64,000 nt of DNA from Primulina eburnea (Eukaryota > Streptophyta > Magnoliopsida > Lamiales > Gesneriaceae). This document shows positions 49,351 to 60,755 of the stretch, in pieces. Position numbers and translations under genes: made by a program. Under the pieces are notes generated by a model. That model saw nothing but the letters and a program-made list of their open reading frames with translations. It did no database searches and was not told the origin of the DNA. The DNA lies in the NCBI RefSeq assembly GCF_022965805.1, contig NC_133105.1, positions 26,573,208 to 26,637,207 of the forward strand. Reading direction: 5' to 3'. The number at the start of each line of letters is the position of its first letter. The stretch's first letter is position 1.

Positions 49351-49528
49351 TATGTTTATGCTTTTAGAAAATGTTTAAGTTTAAAGTTTATGCATTATTA
49401 AGAAAATAATATTTTAAGTACAAGTATTTTTCATTATTATATGTTAACTGTATTACGTATTATTGTTATCATGGATATGACGTGTTGAGTCTTTAGACTC
49501 ACTAGGTGTGATTGATGCAGGTGATATT

Positions 49529-51029
49529 TGATCGAGCAAAACTTATACTATTAAATCCTTAATAAAAATATGGTTTTTGAATCGCAAGTGCACGATGTCA
49601 AGTAATAGTATAATGTACGTGAGTACGAGTATCGTTCCACTGAAGACTGTATTTGACAATTATTGTTTTCAGTTATTAAATCTTTAGCAACGAAAATTGA
49701 TTGAGTGATTATTACTATTATGCTCAAATAAGTACGCAAAAAAAATTGTTCAAGAATTGGTTAATGAAATATAGTATCTAAAACGGTTGATTACAAATTC
49801 AATGAGAAATGAATTTGTTGGGAATATCGGTTCACCTACACCTCGTTAATTAATTAATTCGTTTGATATTGATTTTATGCTTCCGACAAGATTTTCTATT
49901 CAATTGAACACACTCTCTCGAGCTATGCCAAACTAATTTTACTCAATGAAGTAATTAAATGTCTTTAATTATTTATCAAAAGAGAATTGCATATCGATTT
50001 ATGAAAATCCCCTAGTTTTCGACCCTTAGGACTATGACAATCGGCGCGTATCAAATTTCATATGTCTATATAAATTGTAGATCCACGGATTATACTACTC
50101 GTTCCTATCACAAATTATTCTCTCGACTCACTCGCAATATAAAATCGTTACTAAAGTTAGCTATGCTTTAACAACACGATAAAACAATAGTATAATCAAG
50201 AATAACGCAACAATCGAAATATAAATTAATTAGATCAAAGTTTGGCGTATGATCCCCTTTAATCCCAACAAATGATAAAATTAGCTACTCGACTTAATAT
50301 TTAAAATAAACAAAACAATGTTTGAATGATCAAAACTAGATTAGAAATACTATGCGTGACGAAAATGCGAGGAACGTCGACCGGAAATCTTCGAATCTTC
50401 AACTCCAAGCGCGAAAGTTCTCTCCAAGCTTGTGCGGCTGCTGAAATTAAGTCTGAATGCCTCCAAGACGTCCAAAAATCTTCCCCATATCATCCAACCC
50501 CAAAAACTAAGGTAAGGAATCGGCAAAGATATTTTTCCAAAAATAGGTGGCGCTCGGGCAGTAGAAAATTACCGCTCGAGCACCACATCTTCTGTAATAA
50601 TTCTTGAGGGATGCGACATTCGCGCTCGGGCGGTAGAGAATTACTGCCCGAGCGCCATACTTTCTGGAACTTGGCTCTTCGGGAGATAAATCTCGCGCCC
50701 GGACGGTAGAAAATTACCACTCGAGCGCCATACTTTCTGGACATCATCTTAGCTATTCACCTCTCGCGCTCGGGTGGTAATTTTCTACCGCTCGGGTGCC
50801 AGAAACCGCCCGGGCGCCAGCCTTTCTGCCATTTTCTCCTTGACTTGCGCACTTTGCTCCAAATTCGGTTTTCCGGTCATTTTTCCTGCAAATTTGTCAC
50901 ACACAAGTGAGACATGATCAAATGCAATTGTTTACTCTAAAATGAACAAAATGTAAATGAAATGTACGCATGCACAATGCAAACACACACAAACTAATGC
51001 AATAAAACAAGTAAAAACTACGTCTATCA
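49529..51029 (-). repeat. Athila 3' LTR, 1501 bp
   Basis: It ends next to CCCCCTCAT, the reverse of the polypurine tract. It contains the GCTCGAGC-type palindrome array at 50545-50810. Confidence 0.9.
50545..50810. repeat. Array of long palindromes in the Athila LTR
   Basis: Four units of the form GCGCTCGGGCGGTAG, an A/T centre, and the inverted arm ending GCTCGAGCGCC lie at about 50551, 50610, 50694 and 50764, with related spacers such as CATACTTTCTGG. The matching array in the other LTR is at about 60295-60545 with one unit fewer or more altered. Confidence 0.85.
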
Positions 51030-52256
51030 ACCCCCTCATACTGACCTTTTGCTTGCCCTCAAGCAACATAAGTTACAGATTACAACTAAAATATGAAACA
51101 AACACAAAGTGAACGTATTAAAACAACTAGATTGATGGCGAAGTAGTAAACTGATATCTCCTGCCTCAGCGGGTTTGTGAACCACATCCACTTAGTCAAA
51201 ACACAACATCCATTAATACCCCTTTTCAAAACATCACAAAACATTTGTATTTTTTAATGTGGTCGTGTGTGCTGTGGATTTTTCTATCTTGTGTTTCAGA
51301 TAGTTTTATTCGCAAATCACGTGGGTCGCCGAATCAACAAGTCAACGCCAGTTTCTCTTTCCTGAGTTCTATTTCTCTTCGGGACCAACCAGTAAACACA
51401 TAAAGTGATAGAATTTCATAGATGAACAACAAAATGTAGGGAGTCAATAGCCATAAGTGCTCAAGTGGTTCAGAAATATTGGGAGTACGTAGATCATTTT
51501 CACTACGCACTTGTCAGAAATTATCTCTAACATTCCTCAACGCCTTATATCTCCATCTTTTTTTTAGCCTTGGGATAGGATTTCATCCCTTTTTGGCTCC
51601 CTCTCACTTTACATCCCCTTTATTATTCCATATTTTTTTTGGTGCATAGTTTTCTCATGTATACTCCCTAGGCTTTGGATATAGTGTAGGTTTATTAATC
51701 TGGCCTAAGGATGAATTTTTAGGTCCTATGCACGATGAATGATGTTTGAGGAATCCTTTTAATTTTCTACTTGAGTTCATGCTACTGGTTAGTCACTCAT
51801 TTCAACAGGTAATCATTCAAGTTCTACTCGCTTCTTATGTTTCTCCAGTTCCCCTCACAGGTTATTTTGAACTTAACTGTCATTGACACCACTATCAACA
51901 TCCACTATATGTACATAAACAAAATTCAATACACCGGGGGATTCATAACGAGTGATAAGACTAAGCAACATGCAGTTCATTTAGTCCAAAATCATCACTG
52001 GCTACCAATTTACTAATTTCACCATCAACTGACACTCATGCCAGACAAATATGAGAAACGACCCCCTCATACTAAAGGTGTGCAATGTCCCCATTGCACA
52101 AAAGACCAAAACACTAAAATGCAAACACGGATGCAGACACAAAAGAAATGTAAAAATAAATGCCAAACTGAAACAACGATAAGAATTAAAAACATAAAGC
52201 AGTAAAAGAAACTCAAATAAAAACACGAAGAAAGGGGAAACAGTGAACTTCCCTGA
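51030..52256 (-). other. Athila 3' non-coding region with polypurine tract
   Basis: No supported frame. The minus strand reads AGTATGAGGGGGT just before the 3' LTR, which serves as the polypurine tract. Confidence 0.75.
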
Positions 52257-53389
52257 TCAAGGCTCCTCCCCATCGTGCTCCGGCGGTGGCACTCCGGTTG
52301 CATCCCCCTGCTGAAGATAATCATAATGAAACTGGTATGGGGGAATGAACGGCGGACGTGGTGGTATGGTCCCTGGATCTACGCCCCCGTGGATGAGCAT
52401 AGTGCGCATCATGGAGTCGAGATGGGCAAGATGTGCCGTGACGTTGGTGTTGACCTGTTCCTGATGAGCCATGAAGGCAAGACTCTCGTCCATTTTTTCG
52501 TTCTGAGTGCACCTGCGGGGCTGTGGGCGACGAGGGACGGCGGCGCTGGATCCTCCTACTTCCTGCTCCTGAGTGGGGAAGTCTATCTGTCGTTTCTCCT
52601 TCTTCCGCCGTCAGTCATCCAGACAAATAGGCTTCATGGGTTGTAGCCACTCCTCGTCGTCCCGGAAAATAATCCCCGCCTGGGAACACAACTCAGATAT
52701 GATGGTAGGAAAGAATAGGCCGATGTGGCTGTTATTTATGCTCATCATAATCTGAGAGTGTAGGAGCTTGCCCACGTTGATGGCGTAGTCCTGAGATAGC
52801 GCAAAAAGTACCACTGCCCGCTCTTTCTGCACCTCACTCTTATGGGAAACTGGCATCATCCTTCTGGCTAAAAATAAATACCACAGGGCAATATCGGCCC
52901 GAAAATATTTTTCGTCGAAGCAGCTCGGGGGTCCCCCTAATGGTTTCCAGGTTGCCCCTGGAAGGCACAAAGTCTCAATGATCATCGAGTAATTAGGGTC
53001 AGAAACTAATGCCTCGAATTCGGAGTCGTCAACGTCGGCCGTTTCTAATAGGACGTTAATCGTGAATGAATCGAACGGCACAAGCCGACCTCTAACAAAC
53101 GCTTTACCATCCGTTCGTTCATCGGCATTAGCATAGAATTCCCTAACTACAGACACCATCCCGCCTTAGATTGCTTGCCAAGTTTTACCCATCCTTGTTT
53201 CTCTAATTCCCCAAGAGTCTCCAAGTGTCTATCCTCGAATAGACGACGAAATCCTCTTTCAGCAATGGAGTTTCTATGTACCTTAGCATGCTCAAATCGA
53301 GCCTGTGCCGACTCATTCACAAAGCATGTTCTATCAAAGGAGGAAGAGGAAGAGGAACCGGGAGTACCTTTCAATTTCTTTGGTGCCAT
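52257..53389 (-). pseudogene. Athila extra ORF, plant transposon protein domain (Transposase_32-like), frameshifted
   Basis: A start at 53389 gives a basic, Ser-rich N-terminus. The frame shifts near 53150-53160 and continues in 53159-52611 with Val-Pro-Phe-Asp-Ser-Phe-Thr-Ile-Asn-Val-Leu-Leu-Glu, which I recognise as the 'putative plant transposon protein' family often found 3' of integrase in Athila-like elements. A further C-terminal segment (52493-52257) is Pro-rich. It occupies the position of the env-like ORF, but I see no clear signal peptide or membrane segment. Its function is unknown. The family name is from memory. Confidence 0.6.
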
Positions 53390-53564
53390 GGTAGTGGTGA
53401 CGGAGATGGTGGATGACCGGATAGAGATTGTTCTTGCTTCCTAGTGAGGAATCTTGATTGTTGGGAGTGGATTTGCTGCAAAAATTGAGAGGGAGGTAAG
53501 TTAGAGTTAGGGATTTGGGGAGAAAGATTTCGCAGAATGAAAGAGGGGAAAGGTGAGTCGTGTT

Positions 53565-53695
53565 TTAAACGCAGGCGCGCTCGAGCGATCGAAATGTACC
53601 GCTCGAGCGCCGAGTTCTCGGAAATATATTTTTTTGGGGCAAGTGTTCACGCTCGAGCGGAAAAGAATTACTGCTCGAGCGCCGAACTCTCTGCC
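53565..53695. repeat. LTR-type palindromes between Athila integrase and the extra ORF
   Basis: Two units of the LTR palindrome (GCGCTCGAGCGATCG...CCGCTCGAGCGCC, and a second at about 53650) lie 180-300 bp upstream of the extra ORF on the minus strand. Confidence 0.85.
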
Positions 53696-53909
53696 TAAAA
53701 TCTCCAAATTTTTTTTAAATAATTCAAAACAATAAAACTAAATAAAAAAAATGCTGACAAGAAAAATTCGAATTCAATGCAAGATAAGGGGAAGAAAGGT
53801 AGTTCTGAATTTATAGTCGAGAGCTGGACTGTCGGTCGGTTTCAGTTCGAATTGTCTTGGAATTGGGCGATTCCAAGTTGTGGCTCAATTATGCCACCCA
53901 TGTAGTACT

Positions 53910-55116
53910 TCAGTCGCTGGACATTGACTTAAATGTCCCAGCCTTTCCATCTTGCAATTCTACAGCCCCCGACGGGTAAACTTTAGAAATCACGAATGGA
54001 CCAGACCATCGCAACTTCAACTTTGCGGGAAATAGTCGCAACCAGGAGTTGTAGAGCAGGATATTTTCACCTTCCTTGAATTCCCTCTCGACGAGCCCTC
54101 TTTGTTTTCTCCTTGTATGATAGTGCAAGATCATAGGCCAAATTCCGGAATTCTTCCAACTGATCCAGTTGAAGGAGACGTCGTTCACCTGCATCAGTAA
54201 AGTTAAAGTTCAATGCTTTTGTTGCCCAATATGCACGATGCTCTAACTCTACAGGTAGATGACATGCTTTACCAAACAATAAGCTATATGGTGTAGTGCC
54301 TATAGGTGTTTTAAAAGCAGTCCTATATGCCCAAAGAGCATCATCTAACTTCATAGACCAGTCCTTCCGACTTACACCTACCATTTTCTCTAAAATTCGC
54401 TTTATCTCTCGGTTCGACGCTTCCACTTGACCACTCTTTTGGGGGTGATATGTTGTAGAGATCTTGTGTGTGACACCGTATTTGCTCAAATTTTTTTCAA
54501 ATAATTTGTTGCAAAAATGGGTGCCACCATCACTAATGATTGCTCTTGGTGTCTCAAACCTGTTAAAAATATTTTTCTTTAAAAATTTCAAAACCACTTG
54601 AGCATCATTAATGGCATACGCTTATGCCTCTACCCACTTAGACACATAATCAACCGCAACCAAGATATATTTTTTTGTGAATGAGCTGGGAAACGGTCCC
54701 ATGAAGTCAAGCCCCCACACATCAAAAACCTCACACTCAAAAATATTATTTAATGGCATTTCATGACGGTTAGAGATGTTACCTGTCCGTTGGCATTTAT
54801 CACAAGTTAGCACATAAGAACGAGCATCCTTAAAGAGGGTTGACCAATAAAAGCCACATTCTAGTACCTTAGATGTCGTCCTTGTTGGCCCAAAATGACC
54901 ACCTACCTCATGGTTGAGGATTTGACCAAACTCTTCCTCTACAACACACCTTATTATCATGGAATTTGTACAAATCTTAAACAAAAATGGTTCCTCCCAA
55001 AAATAGTATTTCACGTCACAGAAGAATTTCTTTTGTTGGTGAAACGATAGATTTGGTGGTGGTGTGCCTGTGACAAGAAAGTTAGCGAAATTTGCATACC
55101 AAGGGCAGTGTCTCAC
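53910..55116 (-). pseudogene. pol: Athila integrase, broken
   Basis: The zinc region (Cys-Asp-Lys-Cys-Gln-Arg) and the first Asp in Leu-Asp-Phe-Met-Gly are in 55116-54622. A TAA at 54619-54621 interrupts after Trp-Val-Glu-Ala. The frame resumes with Ile-Ile-Ser-Asp-Gly-Gly-Thr-His-Phe and Gln-Val-Glu-Ala-Ser-Asn-Arg-Glu, keeping the second Asp and the Glu. A frameshift near 54190-54070 moves the C-terminal part (Trp-Ser-Gly-Pro-Phe) into another frame. Integrase inserts the cDNA; this copy cannot make a full enzyme. Confidence 0.9.
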
Positions 55117-56627
55117 CTAAAATATCTGCTCGTCAGGAAACCAATCATTTATAGCCTGATCTTCACAGTCATTACTTATCAGCTCCAACCTAGACAAGTG
55201 ATTCGCTACCACATTCTCGACACTTTTCTTATCTTTTATTTCTAAATCAAATTCTTGCAACAATAAAATCCACCGAAGTAAGCGTGGCTTTGCATCCTTT
55301 TTTGCAAGTAAATATTTCAATGCCGAGTGATCTGTGTAAACAATTACTTTGGACAAAACAAGGTACAAATGAAATTTGTCAAGCACAAATACTACGGAAA
55401 GTAATTCCTTTTCAGTTGTCACATAATTCAATTGAGCCTCGTCAAGGGTCTTACTTGCGTAGTAAATTGTATGAAATACTTTGTTTTGACACCGGCCAAG
55501 CACATCCCCCACCGTAGTATCACTGGCATCGCACATGATTTCGAAGGGCAGATCCCAATCTGGTGCCACCAAGACAGGAGCCGTCACCGAGCGCTCCTTC
55601 AAATCCTCGTACGCCTGTAGACAATCACCATTGAAATCAAAAGGCACGTCTTTCATAAGTAAGGAAGATAGAGGTTTGGAAATTTTGAAAAATCTTTGAT
55701 AAACCGCCTGTAAAAACCGGCATGACCTAGAAAACTTCTAACTCCCTTTACTGAGCCTGGTGGTGGTAGGTTCTTTATGACTTCAATTTTAGCTTTGTCC
55801 ACCTCAATCCCTTGTTCCGAAACCTTGTGCCCTAACACAATTCCCTCTTGTACCATGAAGTGGCACTTCTCCCAATTAAGCACCAGGTTCGTCTCCTCGC
55901 ACCTCCTCAACACGGTTCTCAAATTCTGCAAACACTCATCAAACGTTGCACCAAAGATAGAAAAGTCATACATAAATATTTCGAGAAAGGTTTCAATCAT
56001 ATCATGGAATATAGCAGTCATGCAACGTTGAAATGTAGCAGGGGCATTAAAAAGGCCAAAAGGCATACGGCGGAAAGCAAAAGTTCCATAAGGACAAGTG
56101 AAAGTGGTTTTCTCTTGGTCCTCAGGTGCTATAGTGATTTGATTATACCCCAAATACCCATCTGAAAAATAGTAAAACTCATGCCCCGCTAGTCTCTCCA
56201 ACATTTGATCAATAAAGGGAAGGGGAAAGTGGTCCTTACGGGTGGCATCATTCAACTTCCTATAGTCAATACACACTCGCCACCCCGTAACTGTCCTAGT
56301 GGGTATTAATCCATTTTTTTCATTTGTGAACACAGTAATCCCACATTTTTTCAGCACACACTGAACATGACTTACCCATGCACTATCAGATATAGGATAG
56401 ATAATACCTGCATCAAGGAGTTTGATAGTCTCTACTTTTACTACCTCTTGAATCTTTGGATTTAATCTTCTCTGAGGTTGCACAAGAGGCGAGTACTCGT
56501 TTTCCATCAAGATCTTGTGCATGCAGACTGATGGGTTGATCCCTTTTATGTCCGCCACCTTCCACACAAAAGCACTCTTGTACGCTTTCAAAACTTCCAA
56601 CAGTTTGTCCTCCATCACGTCTGTCAA
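55117..56627 (-). pseudogene. pol: Athila reverse transcriptase and RNase H, catalytic site altered
   Basis: RT lies in 56627-55653 with Trp-Arg-Val-Cys-Ile-Asp-Tyr-Arg-Lys-Leu-Asn and Arg-Met-Pro-Phe-Gly-Leu. The catalytic box reads Phe-Met-Tyr-Asp-Phe-Ser; Athila elements normally have Met-Asp-Asp-Phe-Ser, so the first Asp of the pair is Tyr. RNase H follows in 55656-55117, overlapping the RT frame end, with Cys-Asp-Ala-Ser-Asp and Tyr-Thr-Asp-His-Ser-Ala-Leu-Lys-Tyr kept. The short overlap of two frames at 55653-55656 marks a frameshift between the domains. Confidence 0.9.
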
Positions 56628-56798
56628 AGCAGCGGAAATAATGACATGTAAAGTGTTATTCTCACCTAATTATACGTACTTTAGGTGTGGAGGCCATGAT
56701 TTGAGCTCAAGCGTCGGTGGCTCCTCCAGGCTTGACTTATGAGGGATCAATTCTCTTCGATCTCCTAAGTCCTCTAGTCTCATCCTTATTGGCCTCTT

Positions 56799-57541
56799 CT
56801 ATGGCTGGTTGGCATTGAAGTATGCCACTATTTCGGATTTCTCTTCGTCCAAGTCATTTTCTCTCAGTTCAGTAGTGAGAGTGGCTTCCAAAGGGTCCCT
56901 AAGAGCATTCTGCACATAGTTAGACACAAGAGCATCAAAAGCATCAATTCTATAACAAATATCAGAATGCAGTGTGTGCTTAAGTGCATTAAAAACATCA
57001 AAAGTAGTTTCTTCCTCGCCCAATCTCAATCTCAACTTCCCTTCTTGAACATCAATCAGGGTCTTGCCAGTCGCAAGGAACGGTCTCCCCAAAATCAAGG
57101 GCATCTCCAAATCTCCTCCATATCAAGTACCACAAAATCTGCATGAAATATGAATTTGTCCACCTTTACCAAGATGTCCTCTATGACCCCTCGCGAGTAT
57201 TTGACAGATCTGTCTGCTATTTGCAAGGACATCCTAGTTGGTTTAGGTTCTCCTAATCCGAGCTTCCTAAATATAGATAAGGGCAAAAGATTAATACTTG
57301 CACCGAGATCACATAAAGCCTTGTGAAAAACAACATCACCAATCATGCAAGGAATAGAAAAATTCCCTGGATCTTTTAGTTTCGGTGGGATTTTGTTTTG
57401 CACCAAAGCAAAGCAATTTTCCGTTAAGTTCATCGTCATGTGATCCTCCAACTTCCTCTTGTTAGCTAATATGTCTTTCAAATATTCAGCATAACTAGGC
57501 ATTTGCATCAAAGCATCGGCAAAAGGAATATTGATATGCAA
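56799..57541 (-). pseudogene. pol: Athila protease region, frameshifted
   Basis: Active-site-like Cys-Asp-Leu-Gly-Ala-Ser-Ile-Asn is followed by the flap and then Ile-Leu-Gly-Arg-Pro-Phe-Leu-Ala-Thr, the retropepsin C-terminal turn. The two parts are in different frames that meet near 57095-57110, so a one-base shift separates them. Confidence 0.85.
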
Positions 57542-57600
57542 TTTTTTGAATACCTCAAGAAACTTACCGAATTATGCATCAAGTTTTGCCTTTTTTAATG

Positions 57601-59139
57601 CTACAGAAAAAGGTGGAGGAATAACAATTTTAGATTGTGCAGTGGGTGCTGGTATTGAGTGGAAGACTTACCTTTTGATGACTCAGTCTGTTCATCCTGT
57701 GCTTGAGTTCTTTCTGTTCCTCTGGCCTCTAAGATCTTTCCGCTCTTTAACTCGATGGCCTTCACTTGCTCTTTTGGATTGGTCTCTGTGTTACTTGGCA
57801 AGGTGCCCGGCTCTCTATTTGCTATCATCTATACCAACTGTCCAATCTGATTCTCTAGCCCCTTTATTGACGCATATTGATTTTGGAGTCTAGTTTCAGT
57901 CGGACGAGATAAACTTAGATATCATCTGCTCCAAATTGGATTTATCTTCTCTAGGAGGGTCAGACCTGTACATCGGTTGTTTCCCATATGTTTGTCCTCC
58001 TTACGGTCGATTCTGACTGTTTTGACCACCCAATAAGAAGTTGGGATGTTGCCTCCATCCAGGGTTATATGTGTTCGAATATGGATCATTTCTCGGACGG
58101 TTGTGGACTCCCACTTGATTCACCGGTGCCTCATTTGGCACATAGAAGGGATTGTCATCTTGACAGTCCTTCACAAAATGTTCACCTCCACGCTTTTCAC
58201 AGAATATCTCTTGAAAACGTATATTTGTGCCACCCATGTTCAAGCCATCTAGTTTCCTATTCAAAACATCAAGCTGTGCAGTAATAGCAGAAAGGTCAGT
58301 TACCTGGTGGACTCCTGCACTTCTCCGCTGGTTGTTCCTTTCAAATTGAGTATGATAGCTGCTATCAGCCATCTCCTCCAACAACTCATATCCCTCTTCA
58401 GCAGTCTTCCTCAATAGGTTTCCACATGCAGCAGCATCTATCATAGTACGATTAGGAGTAAGCAAGCCATAATAAAAGTTTTGAACCACTAACCCAAGTG
58501 GCAGTTCGTGATGAGGGCATCTTCGCAATAGATCTTTGAAGCGCTCCCATGCCTCATATAAAGACTCCTGGTCAAATTGAGCAAATGTGGTGATGTCTGC
58601 CCGCAGCTTCATGGTCTTAGATGGAGGAAAGTATTTAATGAGAAACGCTTTCGCCATGTCCTCCCATGTGTTGATCGAACCTACAGGCAAACAGTTCAAC
58701 CATGCTTTAGCTTTGTCACGTAAGGAGAAAGGAAATAAATGCAATCTAACAGCAGCATCAGAAACTCTATTAAATTTAAAAGTATCGCAAATTTCGTGAA
58801 AATCTGCGAAGTGCGTTTTGGGTCATCTACTGCAAATCCTCCAAAATGGACTGTATTCTGAATCATCTGAATTATGACTGGTTTGATTTCGAAGTGGTTT
58901 GCCTGCACAATATGCCTCACAATGCTGGGGCGTGCTCCATCCAAAGAAGGTTGGGCATACTCCAGCATCGGAATGCGGCATGGCATCTCAACATGTCTAG
59001 CATCATGGTGTTCCTCCTCATGATCGTTCTCGTGCATCTCCATCAGTTCCTTCAGTCTCTGCTGCTGTCTTCTCCTCCGGAAAGTTGTTTCAATTTCAGG
59101 GTCAAACTGCTCAAGCTCCACGTCAAGTGACTTTGGCAT
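57601..59139 (-). pseudogene. gag: Athila gag, frameshifted, zinc knuckle damaged
   Basis: The frame starts at 59139 with an acidic and Arg-rich N-terminus and shifts near 58700-58830 into the gag core (Trp-Leu-Asn-Cys-Leu-Pro, Ala-Phe-Leu-Ile-Lys-Tyr-Phe-Pro-Pro). The knuckle reads Cys-Glu-Lys-Arg-Gly-Gly-Glu-His-Phe-Val-Lys-Asp-Cys, so the second Cys is Arg. Beyond a stop near 58001 a gag tail (Ile-Glu-Leu-Lys-Ser-Gly-Lys) continues at 57828-57601. Particle assembly or RNA packaging would fail. Confidence 0.85.
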
Positions 59140-59239
59140 GCACTGGACGAGATATCTGTAACAGAATATGGAGTGTTAATTTAATAAAATGAAACAATGC
59201 TAAAGAAAATAACTAAAAATACAATTGTGAATTAACAGT

Positions 59240-59256
59240 CCCCGGCAACGGCGCCA
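59240..59256 (-). other. Athila primer-binding site (Asp tRNA)
   Basis: The minus strand reads TGGCGCCGTTGCCGGGG, complementary to the 3' end of plant Asp tRNA and typical of Athila. It lies six bases inside the 5' LTR end. Confidence 0.95.
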
Positions 59257-59262
59257 AAAACT

Positions 59263-60755
59263 TGATCGAGCAAAACTTGCACTGTTAAATCCTTAATAAA
59301 AATATGATTTTGCATGCTCATAATTTATCGCAAGTGCATGATGTCAAGTAATAGTATAATGTACGTGAGTACGAGTATCGTTCCACTGAAGACTGTATTT
59401 GACAATTATTGTTTTCAGTTATTAAATCTTTAGCAACGAAAATTGATTGAGTGATTATTACTACTATGCTCAAATAAGTACGCAAATAAAATTATTCAAG
59501 AAATAAATAATGAAATATAATATCTAAAACGGTTGATTAAAAATTCAATGAGAAATGAATTTGTTGGGAATATCGGTTCACCTACCCCTCGTTAATTAGT
59601 TAATTCGTTCGATATTGATTTTATGCTTCCAACAGGATTTCCTATTCAATTGAACACACTCTCTCGAGCTATGCCACACTAATTCTATTCAATGAAGTAA
59701 TTGAATGTCTTTAATTATTTATCAAGAGTGAATTGCATGTCGATTTATGAAATCCCCTAGTTTTCGACTCTTAGGACTATGACTATCGACGCGTATCCAA
59801 TTTCATATGTCAATGTAAATTATAGATCCACAGATTATACTACTATTTCCTATCACAAATTATTCTCTCGAACTCACTCGCAATATAAAATCATTACTAA
59901 TGTTAGCTACGCTTTAACAACACGATAAAACAATAGTATAATCAAGAATAACGCAACAATCGAGATATAAATTAATTAGATCAAAGTTTGGCGTAGAATC
60001 CCCTTTAATACCAACAAATAATAAAATTAGCTACTCGACTTAATATTTAAAATAAACAAAACAATGTTTGAATGATAAAAACTAGATTAGAAATACTATG
60101 CGTGACAAAAATGCGAGGAACGTCGACCGGAAATCTTCGAATCTTCAACTCCAAGCGCGAAAGTTCTCTCCAAGCTTGTGCGGCTGCTGAAATTAAGTCT
60201 GAATGCCTCCAAGAAGTCCAAAAATCTTCCCCATATCATCCACCCCCAAGACTAAGGTAAGGAATCGGCAAAGATATTTTTCCAAAAATAGGTGGCGCTC
60301 GGGCGGTAGAAAATTACCGCTCGAGCGCCACATCTTTTGTAATAATTCTTGAGGGATGCGGCTTCGCTATTGGGCGGTAGAGAATTACCGCCTGAGCGCC
60401 ATACTTTCTATAACTTGGCTCTTCCGGAGATAAATCTCGCGCCCGGGCGGTAGAAAATTACCGCCTGAGCGCCATACTTTCTGGATATCATCTTAGCTAT
60501 TCACCTCTCACGCCCGGGCGGTAATTTTCTACCGCTCAGGCGCTAGCCTTTCTGCCATTTTCTCCTTGACTTGCGCACTTTGCTCCAAATTCGGTTTTCC
60601 GGTCATTTTTCCTGCAAATTTGTCACACACAAGTGAGACATGATCAAATGCAATTGTTTACTCTAAAATGAACAAAATTTAAATGAAATGTACGCATGCA
60701 CAATGCAAACACACACAAACTAATGCAATAAAACAAGTAAAAACTACGTCTATCA
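59263..60755 (-). repeat. Athila 5' LTR, 1493 bp
   Basis: It matches 49529-51029 with substitutions and small indels throughout and has the same palindrome array (about 60295-60545). Confidence 0.9.

Larger units (their letters stand above)
49529..60755 (-). mobile_element. Athila-type LTR retrotransposon, decayed, with an extra ORF
   Basis: The LTRs (49529-51029 and 59263-60755) run TGATCGAGCAAAAC...ACGTCTATCA. Flanks are atatt (49524-49528) and atata (60756-60760), a 5-bp duplication with one mismatch. The Asp-tRNA primer site and a polypurine tract set minus orientation. Order: gag, protease, RT, RNase H, integrase, then a separate downstream ORF, as in Athila. Frameshifts, stops and active-site losses make it inactive. 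The LTRs differ more than those of E2, so it is older. Confidence 0.95.
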
